A stretch of 64,000 nt of DNA from Lachnospiraceae bacterium (GTDB taxonomy: Bacteria > Bacillota > Clostridia > Lachnospirales > Lachnospiraceae): the NCBI GenBank assembly GCA_015057275.1, contig SVEO01000004.1, positions 62,001-126,000 on the forward strand, written 5' to 3'. The position numbers and the translations under genes were made by a program. The notes beneath the pieces were generated by a model. It was not told the origin of the DNA and ran no database searches. It was given only the letters and a program-made list of their open reading frames with translations. Positions 1 to 8,761 of this stretch are shown in pieces (within the stretch, counting starts at the first letter, position 1; each line of letters begins with the position of its first letter).

Positions 1-1
1 A

Positions 2-853
2 CTGACCGGCACACCGATTGTTCATACCTATCACACATTATATGAGCAGTACGTGCGCTATATTACGCCAAGCAAGCGTCTGGGCAAATTTATCGTACGA
101 ACGGTTTCGCGTCGTCGCTTAAAGCGCGTGGAACGCGTGGTTGTTCCGACTCACAAGGTAGAAGATGCGCTACTTAGTTACGGCCTGCACAACCCAATTA
201 ATGTTGTACCGACCGGAATCAGCCTCGAACAGCACAAAAAGCGCATTTCCCCAGAGAAACGTCTGATAAAACGTCAGGCACTCGGCATCGCAGAGGACGA
301 TCTGGTGCTGCTCAATCTCGGCCGTCTTGGTAACGAGAAGAATCTTAACGAATTAATGGATTATTTTGCTGAAGCATTAAAACATTATAATCACTTAATC
401 TTCTTAATCGTCGGCGATGGTCCGGCGAAAGAAGATTTGGAAAAGCAGGCCGATGAGCTTGGTATTTCCAAGCATGTAATTTTTACCGGTATGGTTTCTC
501 CGTCTGAAGTTCAGGATTACTATCAGCTTGGAGACATTTTTGTGAGCGCATCAACAAGTGAAACGCAGGGTCTTACCTATGTGGAGGCTGCAGCAAACGG
601 TTTGCCGCTTCTTTGTCGAAAGGATTTATGCTTAAAAGATGTCATTATGCAGAGTGAGAATGGTTATCAGTATACAAACATCGAGGAATTTTTAACTGCC
701 CTTGATGCCATCATCAAGCATCCGCAATGGCGCGTGACGGCTGGTAAACGCAGCGAGGAAATTGCCGCAACCTTCGATAAAAGCACCTTCGGCGATGCCA
801 TTGAAGCTGTATACGAGATGGTGACCGAGGATAATTTAACCCCAGTTGAATAA
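2..853 (+). CDS. GT4-family glycosyltransferase, 5' end outside window
   Basis: The reading frame is open from base 2 and upstream residues fit the family (HTYHTLYEQY, a motif of diacylglycerol glycosyltransferase-like GT4 enzymes), so the true start lies before the window and the GTG at 53 is internal. The C-terminal Rossmann half is complete: LLNLGRLGNEKN opens the donor-binding domain, followed by IVGDGP and by the nucleotide-sugar contact region SASTSETQGLTYVEA with the E-x7-E-type ending. Enzymes of this shape transfer hexose from a nucleotide sugar to diacylglycerol or other membrane acceptors on the cytoplasmic face. The stop overlaps the region where the next gene begins, so the two are probably co-transcribed. 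The donor and acceptor cannot be read from the sequence. Confidence 0.85.
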   Translation: MTGTPIVHTYHTLYEQYVRYITPSKRLGKFIVRTVSRRRLKRVERVVVPTHKVEDALLSYGLHNPINVVPTGISLEQHKKRISPEKRLIKRQALGIAEDDLVLLNLGRLGNEKNLNELMDYFAEALKHYNHLIFLIVGDGPAKEDLEKQADELGISKHVIFTGMVSPSEVQDYYQLGDIFVSASTSETQGLTYVEAAANGLPLLCRKDLCLKDVIMQSENGYQYTNIEEFLTALDAIIKHPQWRVTAGKRSEEIAATFDKSTFGDAIEAVYEMVTEDNLTPVE

Positions 854-860
854 AGAAATT

Positions 861-1928
861 ATGTTAAAAGACAAAATCAAGAAAATCATACAATTTATTT
901 TAAACCCACGGCTGCTGCTTTGCGTGGGCCTCGCCTGGGTTATTACCAACGGTTGGTCCTACGTCTTGTTTGTCGTGGGTACTTATTTTCAAGTCGGCTG
1001 GATGATTGCGATTGCCAGCGGCTATCTGGCCTTTCTGTGGTTGCCGATTTCACCGGAGAAACTCGCTACAGCCGCCATTGCCATGTTGCTGCTGCGGCTT
1101 CTTTTTCCGAACGACACAAAGACACTCGCCATCGTAAAAGGCTGGTACAACAAGTTTAAAAATCGATTGAAAAAGAAAGAGGATGCGCAAATGTTAAAAA
1201 ATCACAAAAAGAAACTACTTATATGGATTATCGTGATTGTCGCGTTTTTGGCAATCATCATCGGTGGCTGCGCGATTTATCTAAATGACTACTACCATGC
1301 GGACGCTGACGCTATCGCTCAATTTACCGAGGATAGCCGATTTTCGCCACAGAAGCTTGACGATGGCTCCATCGTTTATGCACCGGAAGATGCCATGACC
1401 GGCTTTATCTTCTATCCCGGTGGCAAGGTTGAGCATACGGCTTATGTGCCGTTGATGGAAGCATTGGCTGAAAAAGGTATTCTTTGTGTTCTTGTCGAGA
1501 TGCCGTTTCGGCTGGCAGTGCTCGACATGACGGCGGCGGACGGAATCCCGGAGATGTACCCGCAAATTGAAAATTGGTATATCGGCGGTCATTCGCTCGG
1601 TGGCTCTATGGCGGCCTCGTATCTTGCCAAACACACCGACACTTATGATGGTTTAATTTTGCTCGGTGCGTATTCGACAGCCGATTTATCAGACAGTTCA
1701 TTGAATGTTCTATCTGTTTACGGCAGTGAAGACAAGATATTAAACCTCGAAAAATATGTAAAAAACCAGCCGAACCTACCGGACCATTTCATTGAGGCTA
1801 TTATTGATGGGGGCTGTCACTCCTATTTCGGTATGTACGGGGCTCAGAACGGCGACGGCACACCAACCATTTCAAACGAAGAACAAATTTATCAAACAGT
1901 AGATGCGATTTTGGAGCTTTTGCAATAA
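861..1928 (+). CDS. membrane-anchored alpha/beta hydrolase with extra N-terminal membrane domain
   Basis: About 355 residues. The first 115 form a small membrane unit with two or three hydrophobic helices (LLLCVGLAWVIT, YLAFLWLPIS, TAAIAMLLLRLLF) and a basic end. A second, signal-anchor-like helix (LLIWIIVIVAFLAIIIGG) then precedes an extracellular alpha/beta hydrolase domain with the nucleophile elbow GGHSLGGS, a possible Asp in VYGSEDKI and a His in IDGGCHSYFG. This is a serine hydrolase fold of unknown substrate. A TTG at 846 would overlap the glycosyltransferase stop, but ATG 861 is the more natural start. An internal ATG at 1191 is preceded by AAAGAGG, so the hydrolase half may also be made separately. 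The N-terminal part looks like a free-standing small membrane protein fused in frame. Confidence 0.75.
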   Translation: MLKDKIKKIIQFILNPRLLLCVGLAWVITNGWSYVLFVVGTYFQVGWMIAIASGYLAFLWLPISPEKLATAAIAMLLLRLLFPNDTKTLAIVKGWYNKFKNRLKKKEDAQMLKNHKKKLLIWIIVIVAFLAIIIGGCAIYLNDYYHADADAIAQFTEDSRFSPQKLDDGSIVYAPEDAMTGFIFYPGGKVEHTAYVPLMEALAEKGILCVLVEMPFRLAVLDMTAADGIPEMYPQIENWYIGGHSLGGSMAASYLAKHTDTYDGLILLGAYSTADLSDSSLNVLSVYGSEDKILNLEKYVKNQPNLPDHFIEAIIDGGCHSYFGMYGAQNGDGTPTISNEEQIYQTVDAILELLQ

Positions 1929-1945
1929 AGCTCTCTTTCTCTTGC

Positions 1946-1984
1946 AAAAAGTCCATGGACACAAAGGGTGTGTATGGACTTTTT
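1946..1984 (+). terminator. rho-independent terminator after the hydrolase gene
   Basis: An 11-bp perfect stem (AAAAAGTCCAT paired with ATGGACTTTTT) encloses a 17-nt loop and ends in a T run, 17 bases after the hydrolase stop codon. Confidence 0.8.
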
Positions 1985-1994
1985 ATGTTTTCGG

Positions 1995-2023
1995 TTGAAT
2001 CTTCCATTTTTTTATACTATAAT
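1995..2023 (+). promoter_or_regulatory. sigma-A promoter of the flippase gene
   Basis: TTGAAT and a perfect TATAAT are separated by 17 bases. The predicted start of transcription is about 30 bases before the flippase ATG. The promoter follows directly on the preceding terminator, so the flippase is an independent transcription unit. Confidence 0.7.
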
Positions 2024-2060
2024 CAACTAAAATCAATTACAAAAACAGAAAGAAGTACTT

Positions 2061-3701
2061 ATGGAAAACAATAAAAAATCAACCAAAAATTCATTTATGA
2101 TACAGGGCGCAGTGTTAGCGGGTGCTGGGCTGATTACGAAGCTGATTGGTTTTGCTTACCGCATTCCTGTAGCGAATATTTTGGGCGACCAGGGAAATGG
2201 CTTGTATTCGATTGCGTTTGGCATTTACAATATCGCACTCACGCTTTCATCGTACAGTCTGCCATTAGCAGTTTCGAAGCTTGTGTCGGCGAGACTGGCG
2301 AAAAAAGAATATAAAAATTCATATCGCGTGTTGATGGATGCGCTACTTTTTGCACTAATTGCCGGTGGTCTGGCATTTGCGTTGCTCTTCTTCGGGGCAG
2401 ATGCGTTGGCGGACATCTACCAAAGTGAAGGCCTTGAACAACCGCTGCGCATTTTGGCGCCGACCGTGTTTATCGTGGCATTTCTCGGCGTGTTCCGCGG
2501 ATTTTTCCAGGGCATGAAAAATATGGTGCCGACTGCGATGTCGCAGATTTTAGAGCAGATTGTTAACGCAATTGTCAGCGTGGTTGCAGCTTATCAGCTA
2601 ACGCGAATTTTCGCAGAATCCGGACAAGTTGCCGCTTACGGCGCGATGGGCAGCACGATTGGTACACTAGCCGGCGCGGCATCAGCACTTGCGCTCGTAG
2701 CACTGTTGTTCATCCTTTACCGTCCGCGTTTCCAAAAGAAAATGCTGCATGATACAAACGAAGATGAAGATCACGCTTTAATATGCAAGGCTCTCATATT
2801 GACGGTTATTCCGGTCATTTTGAGTCAGACAATTTATCAGATTGGACATACCCTCGACGACTTTCTCTTTGGAAATTTGATGAAATTGAAAGGCTTCGAG
2901 GAAGCAGTCATCAAGTCGATGCAGGGTGTGTACAGCACGCAGTATAACCAGCTCGTCAATCTGCCGGTAGCGATTGCGACTGCTTTGGCTGCTACTACCA
3001 TCCCGAACATCGTGCAACTTAATGTGCAAAAAAAACATGACGAGGCTCGCGCGCAGATTACTTCCGTGATTAAGATAAATATGGTAATTGCGATTCCGGC
3101 GGCAGTGGGCATTGCGGTGCTTGCCAAGCCGATTATGATGCTTTTGTACCCGAATTTAGTAACATATCAGCCATTAGCGGTAAACTTTTTGATGTTCGGC
3201 TCATCCGCCGTCGTATTTTACGCACTTTCAACGATTACGACCTCGATTTTGCAGGGCAGCAATTATATGAAGTTGCCGGTAATTCACTCGCTCGCATCTC
3301 TTATAATGCACGTGATTATTGTGGCTGGCTTACTTTATTTTACCGACCTGGGTGCCTACGCGCTGCTCATTGGTAATGTCAGCTTCCCGCTGATTGTCAG
3401 CTTGTTGAACTGCCGTAGTGTGGCAAAGCATCTGAATTACCGTTTCTGCCCGATGGCGCTGTTCGGCACACCGCTTGTGGCATCACTTATGATGGGAATT
3501 GCTACTCTCGGCGTTTATCACAGTGTTCATTTCATTATTCCGAGTAACTTCGTGGCGATTCTGTTCGCGATTATCGCAGCGGTCATTGTGTACGTGTTTG
3601 TGATTTTGGGTGGCAACTGCTTTACCGACCAAGAAATCATCGACCTGCCGATGGGGCTGAGAATTTTGAAATTGCGAAATAAGATTTTTCGAAGAAAGTA
3701 A
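2061..3701 (+). CDS. MurJ/SpoVB-like polysaccharide or lipid II flippase
   Basis: A 546-residue polytopic protein of the MOP exporter superfamily. The N-terminus (FMIQGAVLAGAGLITKLIGFAYRIP) is the typical opening of SpoVB/MurJ-like proteins, with charged residues placed in the first helix. About 14 hydrophobic segments run to residue 530. Members flip lipid-linked cell wall or polysaccharide precursors across the membrane. In Firmicutes several paralogues coexist (MurJ, SpoVB, YtgP, capsule flippases), and this sequence alone does not tell which one it is. A near-consensus promoter and a short leader precede it, and a terminator follows, so it is monocistronic. Confidence 0.85.
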   Translation: MENNKKSTKNSFMIQGAVLAGAGLITKLIGFAYRIPVANILGDQGNGLYSIAFGIYNIALTLSSYSLPLAVSKLVSARLAKKEYKNSYRVLMDALLFALIAGGLAFALLFFGADALADIYQSEGLEQPLRILAPTVFIVAFLGVFRGFFQGMKNMVPTAMSQILEQIVNAIVSVVAAYQLTRIFAESGQVAAYGAMGSTIGTLAGAASALALVALLFILYRPRFQKKMLHDTNEDEDHALICKALILTVIPVILSQTIYQIGHTLDDFLFGNLMKLKGFEEAVIKSMQGVYSTQYNQLVNLPVAIATALAATTIPNIVQLNVQKKHDEARAQITSVIKINMVIAIPAAVGIAVLAKPIMMLLYPNLVTYQPLAVNFLMFGSSAVVFYALSTITTSILQGSNYMKLPVIHSLASLIMHVIIVAGLLYFTDLGAYALLIGNVSFPLIVSLLNCRSVAKHLNYRFCPMALFGTPLVASLMMGIATLGVYHSVHFIIPSNFVAILFAIIAAVIVYVFVILGGNCFTDQEIIDLPMGLRILKLRNKIFRRK

Positions 3702-3715
3702 TTTTATAAACAATT

Positions 3716-3748
3716 ATGGTTGCTGATTCATTTCTGCAACCATTTTTT
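3716..3748 (+). terminator. terminator after the flippase gene
   Basis: An 8-bp stem ATGGTTGC / GCAACCAT with a 12-nt loop is followed by six T residues. Confidence 0.75.
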
Positions 3749-3819
3749 ATGCAAATATTTTCCCTGATTCTGTTCATACTATTCAAAAGAAAACCATTTT
3801 ACCGAAAGGATTTAAGAGC

Positions 3820-4806
3820 ATGAATATCACATTTTTCGGCACGAAGCCGTATGACCGCATGTGGTTTGAGGAGATGGGAAAGCAGTACGGATTTCCGATT
3901 CGTTTTTTTGAAGTTAATTTGTCAGAAGAGACGGTGGCACTCGCACAGGGTGCGGATGCGATTTGTGTATTTGTCAACGATGATGTAAACGGCAAAGTAA
4001 TCGCACAATTGGCAGAGTTCGGTGTAAAAACGATTCTGTTGCGCTGTGCCGGCTTTAATCAGGTCGATTTGAAGACCGCACAGAAGCATGACATCAAGGT
4101 ATTGCGTGTACCGGGTTATTCACCGGAGGCGGTGGCTGAATTTTCAATGGGTCTGCTGCTTGCTGTAAACCGTCAAATTCCGCGTGCGTATGTGCGCACA
4201 CGCATGTTTAATATGAATATTCATGGTTTGATGGGACACGACCTTAAAAACCGCACTGTCGGCATCATTGGCACCGGCAAAATCGGTCAGGCAATGATTC
4301 AAATCTGCAAAGGCTTTGGTATGCGTATTCTCGCATACGATATCTATCCGGTTGATGGACTGGATGTGGAATATGTTTCGCTCGATGAGTTGTTTGAGCG
4401 CTCGGACGTGATTTCGCTGCACTGCCCGTTAACGAAAGACAATTATCACATGATTGATCGTCGCACATTGAAGAAAATGAAAGATGGTGTGTACATCATC
4501 AATACGTCGCGTGGGGCGCTGATTGATGCAAAGGCGTTGGTGGAGGCATTACGTCTCCCCGGCAAAATCGGAGGTGTGGCACTCGATGTATATGAGGAAG
4601 AAGGCGGTATTTTCTACGAAGATAAGTCGAATGACATCGTCGATGATGACACTTTGGCACGGCTTCTGATGTTCCCAAATGTTCTCATCACCTCGCATCA
4701 AGGATATTTTACGATGGAAGCGATGCAGGCAATTGCCATTGAAACGATGGAAAATGCCTATGCAGTAAAGCAGGGCAACCCGTGTCCGAACGAAGTTACC
4801 CTGTAA
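3820..4806 (+). CDS. ldhA: D-lactate dehydrogenase (D-2-hydroxyacid dehydrogenase)
   Basis: 328 residues, the usual length for NAD-dependent D-LDH. The Rossmann motif GIIGTGKIGQ lies near residue 150. It is followed by HCPLTKDNYHMI, the arginine signature NTSRGALIDA (substrate-binding Arg), DVYEEEGG (catalytic Glu) and ITSHQGYFT (catalytic His). The SHQ-[AG]-[FY]-[FL]-T form and the YEEE-G-ifyed insertion are those of D-LDH rather than phosphoglycerate or formate dehydrogenase. It reduces pyruvate to D-lactate with NADH, a fermentative electron sink in the cytoplasm. GAAAGGA lies 10 bases before ATG 3820. The gene stands alone between two terminators. Confidence 0.92.
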   Translation: MNITFFGTKPYDRMWFEEMGKQYGFPIRFFEVNLSEETVALAQGADAICVFVNDDVNGKVIAQLAEFGVKTILLRCAGFNQVDLKTAQKHDIKVLRVPGYSPEAVAEFSMGLLLAVNRQIPRAYVRTRMFNMNIHGLMGHDLKNRTVGIIGTGKIGQAMIQICKGFGMRILAYDIYPVDGLDVEYVSLDELFERSDVISLHCPLTKDNYHMIDRRTLKKMKDGVYIINTSRGALIDAKALVEALRLPGKIGGVALDVYEEEGGIFYEDKSNDIVDDDTLARLLMFPNVLITSHQGYFTMEAMQAIAIETMENAYAVKQGNPCPNEVTL

Positions 4807-4821
4807 AATATTTCTTATGGA

Positions 4822-4863
4822 ATCCTGCTATTATCACGGCGGCGGTAATAGCAGGATATTTTT
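4822..4863 (+). terminator. terminator after ldhA
   Basis: A 12-bp perfect stem ATCCTGCTATTA / TAATAGCAGGAT with a 12-nt loop is followed by ATTTTT. It separates ldhA from the convergent malQ. Confidence 0.85.
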
Positions 4864-4899
4864 GATGTTACCTGCCCGATGTGTTCGTTACATTTTATA

Positions 4900-6396
4900 C
4901 TAACATCTGCCGTAAATCTGATTTAATTTCCTCATCTCCGCAGCAAGTTCACTCGTTAGCTCATCACCTTTTAAGCGCCACTTCCAGTTGTTGCCGAGCG
5001 TGGAAGGAAAATTAATGCGTGCTGCATTATGAAGTCCCAGCCAGTCCTGAATCGGGATGATACAGGTGTTCGCTGAGCTTGCTACCGCCATGCGAATCAG
5101 TTCGCGGCAAAGCACATCTTTTGTAGCCTTTTCGCGGTGCAAATACCGGCGCACAAGCGCCAGTTCTTCTTTTGTGATACTGTCAATCCAACCACGCAGT
5201 GTCTCATTGTCATGCGTACCGGTGTAAACCACGCAGTTTCGGTCGTAATTGTGCGGCAGATAATCATTCTCCGCCTTCGTATCTTCTACATCGAACGCGA
5301 ACTCCAGCACCTTCATACCTGGATAGCCGCTATCCTTTACCATCTGCTTAACCGTCGGAGTAAGGTAACCCAAATCCTCCGCAATGATGTTCTGCTTGCC
5401 GAGCTTTTCCTCCATTACGCGGAACAAATCAAGCCCCGGCCCTTTTTTCCAGTGACCGTTCATCGCTGTCTCTTCTCCCGCCGGAATCGAGAAATACTCG
5501 TCGAAGCCACGAAAATGGTCGATACGCACCACATCGTAGAGCGCACAGCAATGTTCCATGCGGCGCGTCCACCACGCGTAACCAGTCTCTTTGTGGAAAT
5601 CCCAGCGATACAACGGATTTCCCCAAAGCTGTCCGGTTGGCGAAAATCCATCCGGCGGACATCCTGCCACCGCTGCCGGGTAACTGCCCTCTCTTAACAA
5701 GAACAATTCCGGGTGCGACCAAACATCTGCACTGTCGTATGCAACATAAATCGGAATATCCCCGATAATCTGTATGCCGGCCTCATTCGCGCACTCCTTT
5801 ACCTGTCTCCACTGCTTCAAAAACATGTACTGCAAAAATTTGTAAAAGCCAATTTTCTCGCTACATGTACTGCGGTAATAATCAAGCGCATAGCCCCAGC
5901 GATAACGAATGTCTTCCGGCCAATCAATCCAGCTAATGCCGCCAAACAAATCCTTAATCGCCATGAACAATGCATAATCGTCGAGCCAATCTGCATTTTC
6001 ATGCTCAAATTGTTTGTAAGCTTCTGCCTCCTCCGCATCGCATTTAGCCAAAAACTTTGCATACGCTTTTTCCAGCAATTTGTAACGCTTCTTGTACAAA
6101 TCGCCATACTCCACATAATTATTATCATTGTCACAGATTAGGCATTGCTTCTTCGTCAGCCACTTCTTGTCGATGAATTCCTGCAAATCGATAAAATACG
6201 GATTGCCGGCGAACGTTGAAAACGACTGGTATGGCGAATCCCCATAGCTGGTCGGTCCGAGTGGAAGAATCTGCCAGTAATGCTGACCGGCCTCCTTTAA
6301 AAAATCTATAAATTTATATGCCTCTTTTGAAAAGCAACCAATCCCGTATGCCCCTGGTAGACTGCTAATCGGCAGTAAAATACCACTTTTTCTCAT
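4900..6396 (-). CDS. malQ: 4-alpha-glucanotransferase (amylomaltase), GH77
   Basis: 498 residues from the chosen start, standard for GH77. It opens with RKSGILLPISSLPGAYGIG, the family hallmark. Catalytic residues are visible: nucleophile Asp in VVRIDHFRG, acid/base Glu in IIAEDLGYLTP, and the transition-state Asp in GTHDNETLRGW. It moves maltosyl or longer alpha-1,4-glucan segments between maltodextrins in the cytoplasm and supports glycogen or maltodextrin turnover. The open frame extends 15 codons upstream, but AAAAGGA sits 10 bases before the ATG at 6396, and the homologous start motif begins there. The gene is monocistronic with its own promoter. Confidence 0.95.
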   Translation of the reverse strand: MRKSGILLPISSLPGAYGIGCFSKEAYKFIDFLKEAGQHYWQILPLGPTSYGDSPYQSFSTFAGNPYFIDLQEFIDKKWLTKKQCLICDNDNNYVEYGDLYKKRYKLLEKAYAKFLAKCDAEEAEAYKQFEHENADWLDDYALFMAIKDLFGGISWIDWPEDIRYRWGYALDYYRSTCSEKIGFYKFLQYMFLKQWRQVKECANEAGIQIIGDIPIYVAYDSADVWSHPELFLLREGSYPAAVAGCPPDGFSPTGQLWGNPLYRWDFHKETGYAWWTRRMEHCCALYDVVRIDHFRGFDEYFSIPAGEETAMNGHWKKGPGLDLFRVMEEKLGKQNIIAEDLGYLTPTVKQMVKDSGYPGMKVLEFAFDVEDTKAENDYLPHNYDRNCVVYTGTHDNETLRGWIDSITKEELALVRRYLHREKATKDVLCRELIRMAVASSANTCIIPIQDWLGLHNAARINFPSTLGNNWKWRLKGDELTSELAAEMRKLNQIYGRC

Positions 6397-6449
6397 TATG
6401 AATGTTTCCTTTTTGTAATCTTGTAACCTGATGCCTTGCACCTTATATT

Positions 6450-6478
6450 ATTATACATTTTTTACGGCTGATATTCAA
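6450..6478 (-). promoter_or_regulatory. sigma-A promoter of malQ
   Basis: Read on the minus strand, TTGAAT and TATAAT are separated by exactly 17 bases. The predicted leader is about 50 nt. Confidence 0.65.
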
Positions 6479-6579
6479 CTTTTTTCGTATAAAAATCCTT
6501 ATTTGTCTTTACAAACGGGGATTGAAACGTTTACGAAATTTCCCTTCGCTCGTTATCAACAAATCACTCTGATAGGATC

Positions 6580-7107
6580 TTATCCAACCACCATCCATCC
6601 TGCCAGCACGATGCTCGCCACCACTCCGGCAAGCGTAGAAACAAGCGCTCCTGCCAGTGTCCAGCGTGTTTTTGTGATTTTGACCGCCATGAAATACATG
6701 GACATTGTATAGAACACGGATTCCGTGCATGCCATCATAATCGAAGCCATCATTCCTTCGAGACTGTCAGTCCCGAATTCCTTAAACAAATCGAATACGA
6801 GCGCATTGGCGGCCGATGTGGAAAACATGCGCACGAAAATAAGCGGGAACATCATTTCCGGCAGCCCTGTCCAAGCAAGAAATTTTGCCAACCACTCGCC
6901 AAGCCAAGTGAAAAATCCCGATGCGCGCAACACGCCCACACCGGTCATTAGTCCCAAAAGCGTGGGAAATATTTGCCATGTGACCTGCATTCCTTCTTTT
7001 GCACCCTTCACGAAACAGTCGTATACTTTCACTTTTTGTATCAATCCCATGCCCACAATATAAAAGAATAACAGCGGGATCATTAAATTTGAAAAAAATT
7101 CCAGCAC
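6580..7107 (-). CDS. spmB: spore maturation protein B, nucleoside-recognition (Gate) domain
   Basis: About 175 residues with four to five hydrophobic helices. It contains SpmB-typical stretches SNLMIPLLFF, GAKEGMQVTWQIFPTLLG, FSTSAANALVFDLFKEFGTDS and CTESVFYTMSMYF. In Bacillus, SpmA and SpmB together contribute to dehydration of the spore core. The ATG at 7131 has no ribosome binding site, whereas GAGAGG lies 6 bases before the GTG at 7107, which also matches the usual N-terminus. The partner spmA, normally immediately upstream, is not in this window, because tRNA-Cys occupies that side. Confidence 0.8.
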   Translation of the reverse strand: MLEFFSNLMIPLLFFYIVGMGLIQKVKVYDCFVKGAKEGMQVTWQIFPTLLGLMTGVGVLRASGFFTWLGEWLAKFLAWTGLPEMMFPLIFVRMFSTSAANALVFDLFKEFGTDSLEGMMASIMMACTESVFYTMSMYFMAVKITKTRWTLAGALVSTLAGVVASIVLAGWMVVG

Positions 7108-7194
7108 ACTTTTCCTCTCAATTGCATACATTACTATTAACTTATTCTCTGCAAAATCAGAATAAAACTTTTTTCAAATCTTTTCAAAAAGTCC

Positions 7195-7223
7195 TTGACG
7201 ATATTGATTTTGGTTGCTATAAT
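7195..7223 (+). promoter_or_regulatory. promoter of tRNA-Cys
   Basis: TTGACG, a 17-base spacer and a perfect TATAAT lie 29 bases before the mature tRNA 5' end. This is the best promoter match in the window. Confidence 0.85.
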
Positions 7224-7252
7224 ACAAAAGGTTTTCCGCAAGGAAACAAAAT

Positions 7253-7323
7253 GGCGACATAGCCAAGTGGTAAGGCTCCGGTCTGCAACACCGTCATCAC
7301 CAGTTCAAATCTGGTTGTCGCCT
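7253..7323 (+). tRNA. tRNA-Cys (anticodon GCA)
   Basis: 71 nt. The acceptor stem GGCGACA pairs with TGTCGCC, the discriminator is U73 as expected for Cys, and the anticodon loop CTGCAAC carries GCA. The T arm is CCAG TTCAAAT CTGG. CCA is not encoded. The gene has its own promoter and terminator. Confidence 0.97.
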
Positions 7324-7326
7324 CTT

Positions 7327-7358
7327 AAAAAAGCATCGGTTTTTACCGATGCTTTTTT
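7327..7358. terminator. bidirectional terminator between tRNA-Cys and the L,D-transpeptidase gene
   Basis: A 14-bp stem AAAAAAGCATCGGT / ACCGATGCTTTTTT with a 4-nt loop. It has an A run on one side and a T run on the other, so it can end transcription from both the tRNA (+) and the envelope operon (-). Confidence 0.85.
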
Positions 7359-7362
7359 GTTT

Positions 7363-8739
7363 CTATTTACTTTCATACACAAACACCGGCATACCGACAT
7401 AGGTCAAATCATACAATGTCTTTGCATTTTCTACCGGCAGATTCACGCAACCGTGTGAACCGTTCTTTAAATAAATCGTACCGCCAAATTTGTTTCGCCA
7501 TGATGCATCGTGGAAACCGACATCATCGTAGAATGGCACCCAATAAGATACTTTCGACTCGTAATCCTGACCAACCAGCGTGTAATTTGTGCGTTTGAAG
7601 CGCACTTTAAAGCATCCGGTCGGTGTATCATGTCCCGTGCTCACTTTGCCGGTCACACAATCCGTCTCAAACACCAGCTCACCATCGACAAATATCCACA
7701 CATGCTGTTTGGAAATGTCTACTTCACAATAGGTATTACCGTAATCCAGACCTTGGTGACTGGCCGCCTCCTGGCGCCAAACCGGTGCAATCTCGGTACT
7801 CTTTTTACCGTTTACCGCTTCCAAAATAGCCGCAGCCGTGTCAGCCTGATTCATCCACCATCCGTAGTCACCGCCGTAAATTGAGCGTACCGTACCATCC
7901 TGTGCCGTGAACTCTCGCGGTAGTCCGGTACCGAACGTGTTATGCTCTGTCGCAAGCGTCTGTACGTATTCCTTAACTTTTGCCTCAGAAACTACCATAC
8001 CCTCCTGCGCATCTTCCACCAGCCAATTTAAAATCATACCGGTATCAATCACTTCCAGCGTCTCACCGAACGGAATCGTAATCGAAATCTCTTTATATTC
8101 ATTGCAGAGCGCCAACTGTTCCAACAATTCCTCGTTATCTGCTGTCACTTCTGCCCGCTTGTAAATGCCGTGTTCTTCTAAATTCACTTCCTCTGCCAGA
8201 GAATCAACTGCTTCCTTTAAAACCGTATAAAGCTTCTCGCTGTCAACCTCGTTGCCGGCCTGGTCCTCGATAATTACAAATTCACCGTCAACCTCATCTA
8301 TGTACGCATCGACCGGTTCCACAATCTTGTCCGGATTCATGCACGCAAGCTTTTCCATGCAGGCGCGCAGTGCATCTTCACTGTAAGTAATCGTCGATGC
8401 TACTGTCAAATCCTGCTTCTTAAACAAAGCCACAAACCAAAGTCCCACACTCTGTTCTTTTAGTAATTCAGCGAAGCCCTCATCATATGTCCGTGTCAAA
8501 TTTAGCTTTGCCGCCGTGAAAAACTCTGTTTTCTTGTTCTCACGCACGCGCAACATATACGAGCTTACTGCCTCATCAAGGAGTATCTCTGCCTTCTGCG
8601 CAGTTTTACCGCTGCAATCTACCCCATTGATTGTCGTGTTCGGTAAAAAATGCGTCTGATAGTAACTGAAAAAACTAAAATAAATTACTGCCAAAAACAG
8701 TACTGCCACAACCACAGGCACCAATATTTTTTTCTTCAT
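7363..8739 (-). CDS. L,D-transpeptidase with YkuD domain, membrane-anchored
   Basis: 458 residues. An N-terminal signal anchor (ILVPVVVAVLFLAVIYFSFF) is followed by a peptidoglycan-binding type 4-like region (about 35-290) and a C-terminal YkuD catalytic domain (about 330-456). The active site motif is visible as KNGSHGCVNLP, with the catalytic Cys, conserved His and Ser. The family makes 3-3 cross-links between diaminopimelate residues of peptidoglycan, or attaches proteins to it, outside the membrane, and typically resists most penicillins. It is the last gene of a four-gene minus-strand operon, 22 bases after cvpA. The whole operon concerns the envelope. Confidence 0.88.
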   Translation of the reverse strand: MKKKILVPVVVAVLFLAVIYFSFFSYYQTHFLPNTTINGVDCSGKTAQKAEILLDEAVSSYMLRVRENKKTEFFTAAKLNLTRTYDEGFAELLKEQSVGLWFVALFKKQDLTVASTITYSEDALRACMEKLACMNPDKIVEPVDAYIDEVDGEFVIIEDQAGNEVDSEKLYTVLKEAVDSLAEEVNLEEHGIYKRAEVTADNEELLEQLALCNEYKEISITIPFGETLEVIDTGMILNWLVEDAQEGMVVSEAKVKEYVQTLATEHNTFGTGLPREFTAQDGTVRSIYGGDYGWWMNQADTAAAILEAVNGKKSTEIAPVWRQEAASHQGLDYGNTYCEVDISKQHVWIFVDGELVFETDCVTGKVSTGHDTPTGCFKVRFKRTNYTLVGQDYESKVSYWVPFYDDVGFHDASWRNKFGGTIYLKNGSHGCVNLPVENAKTLYDLTYVGMPVFVYESK

Positions 8740-8761
8740 TTTCCCTCACATCCTTTGCAAC

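Noticed and set aside
5137-5697. A 186-codon plus-strand open frame
   Set aside because: It lies entirely opposite malQ, which has all catalytic motifs in its own frame.
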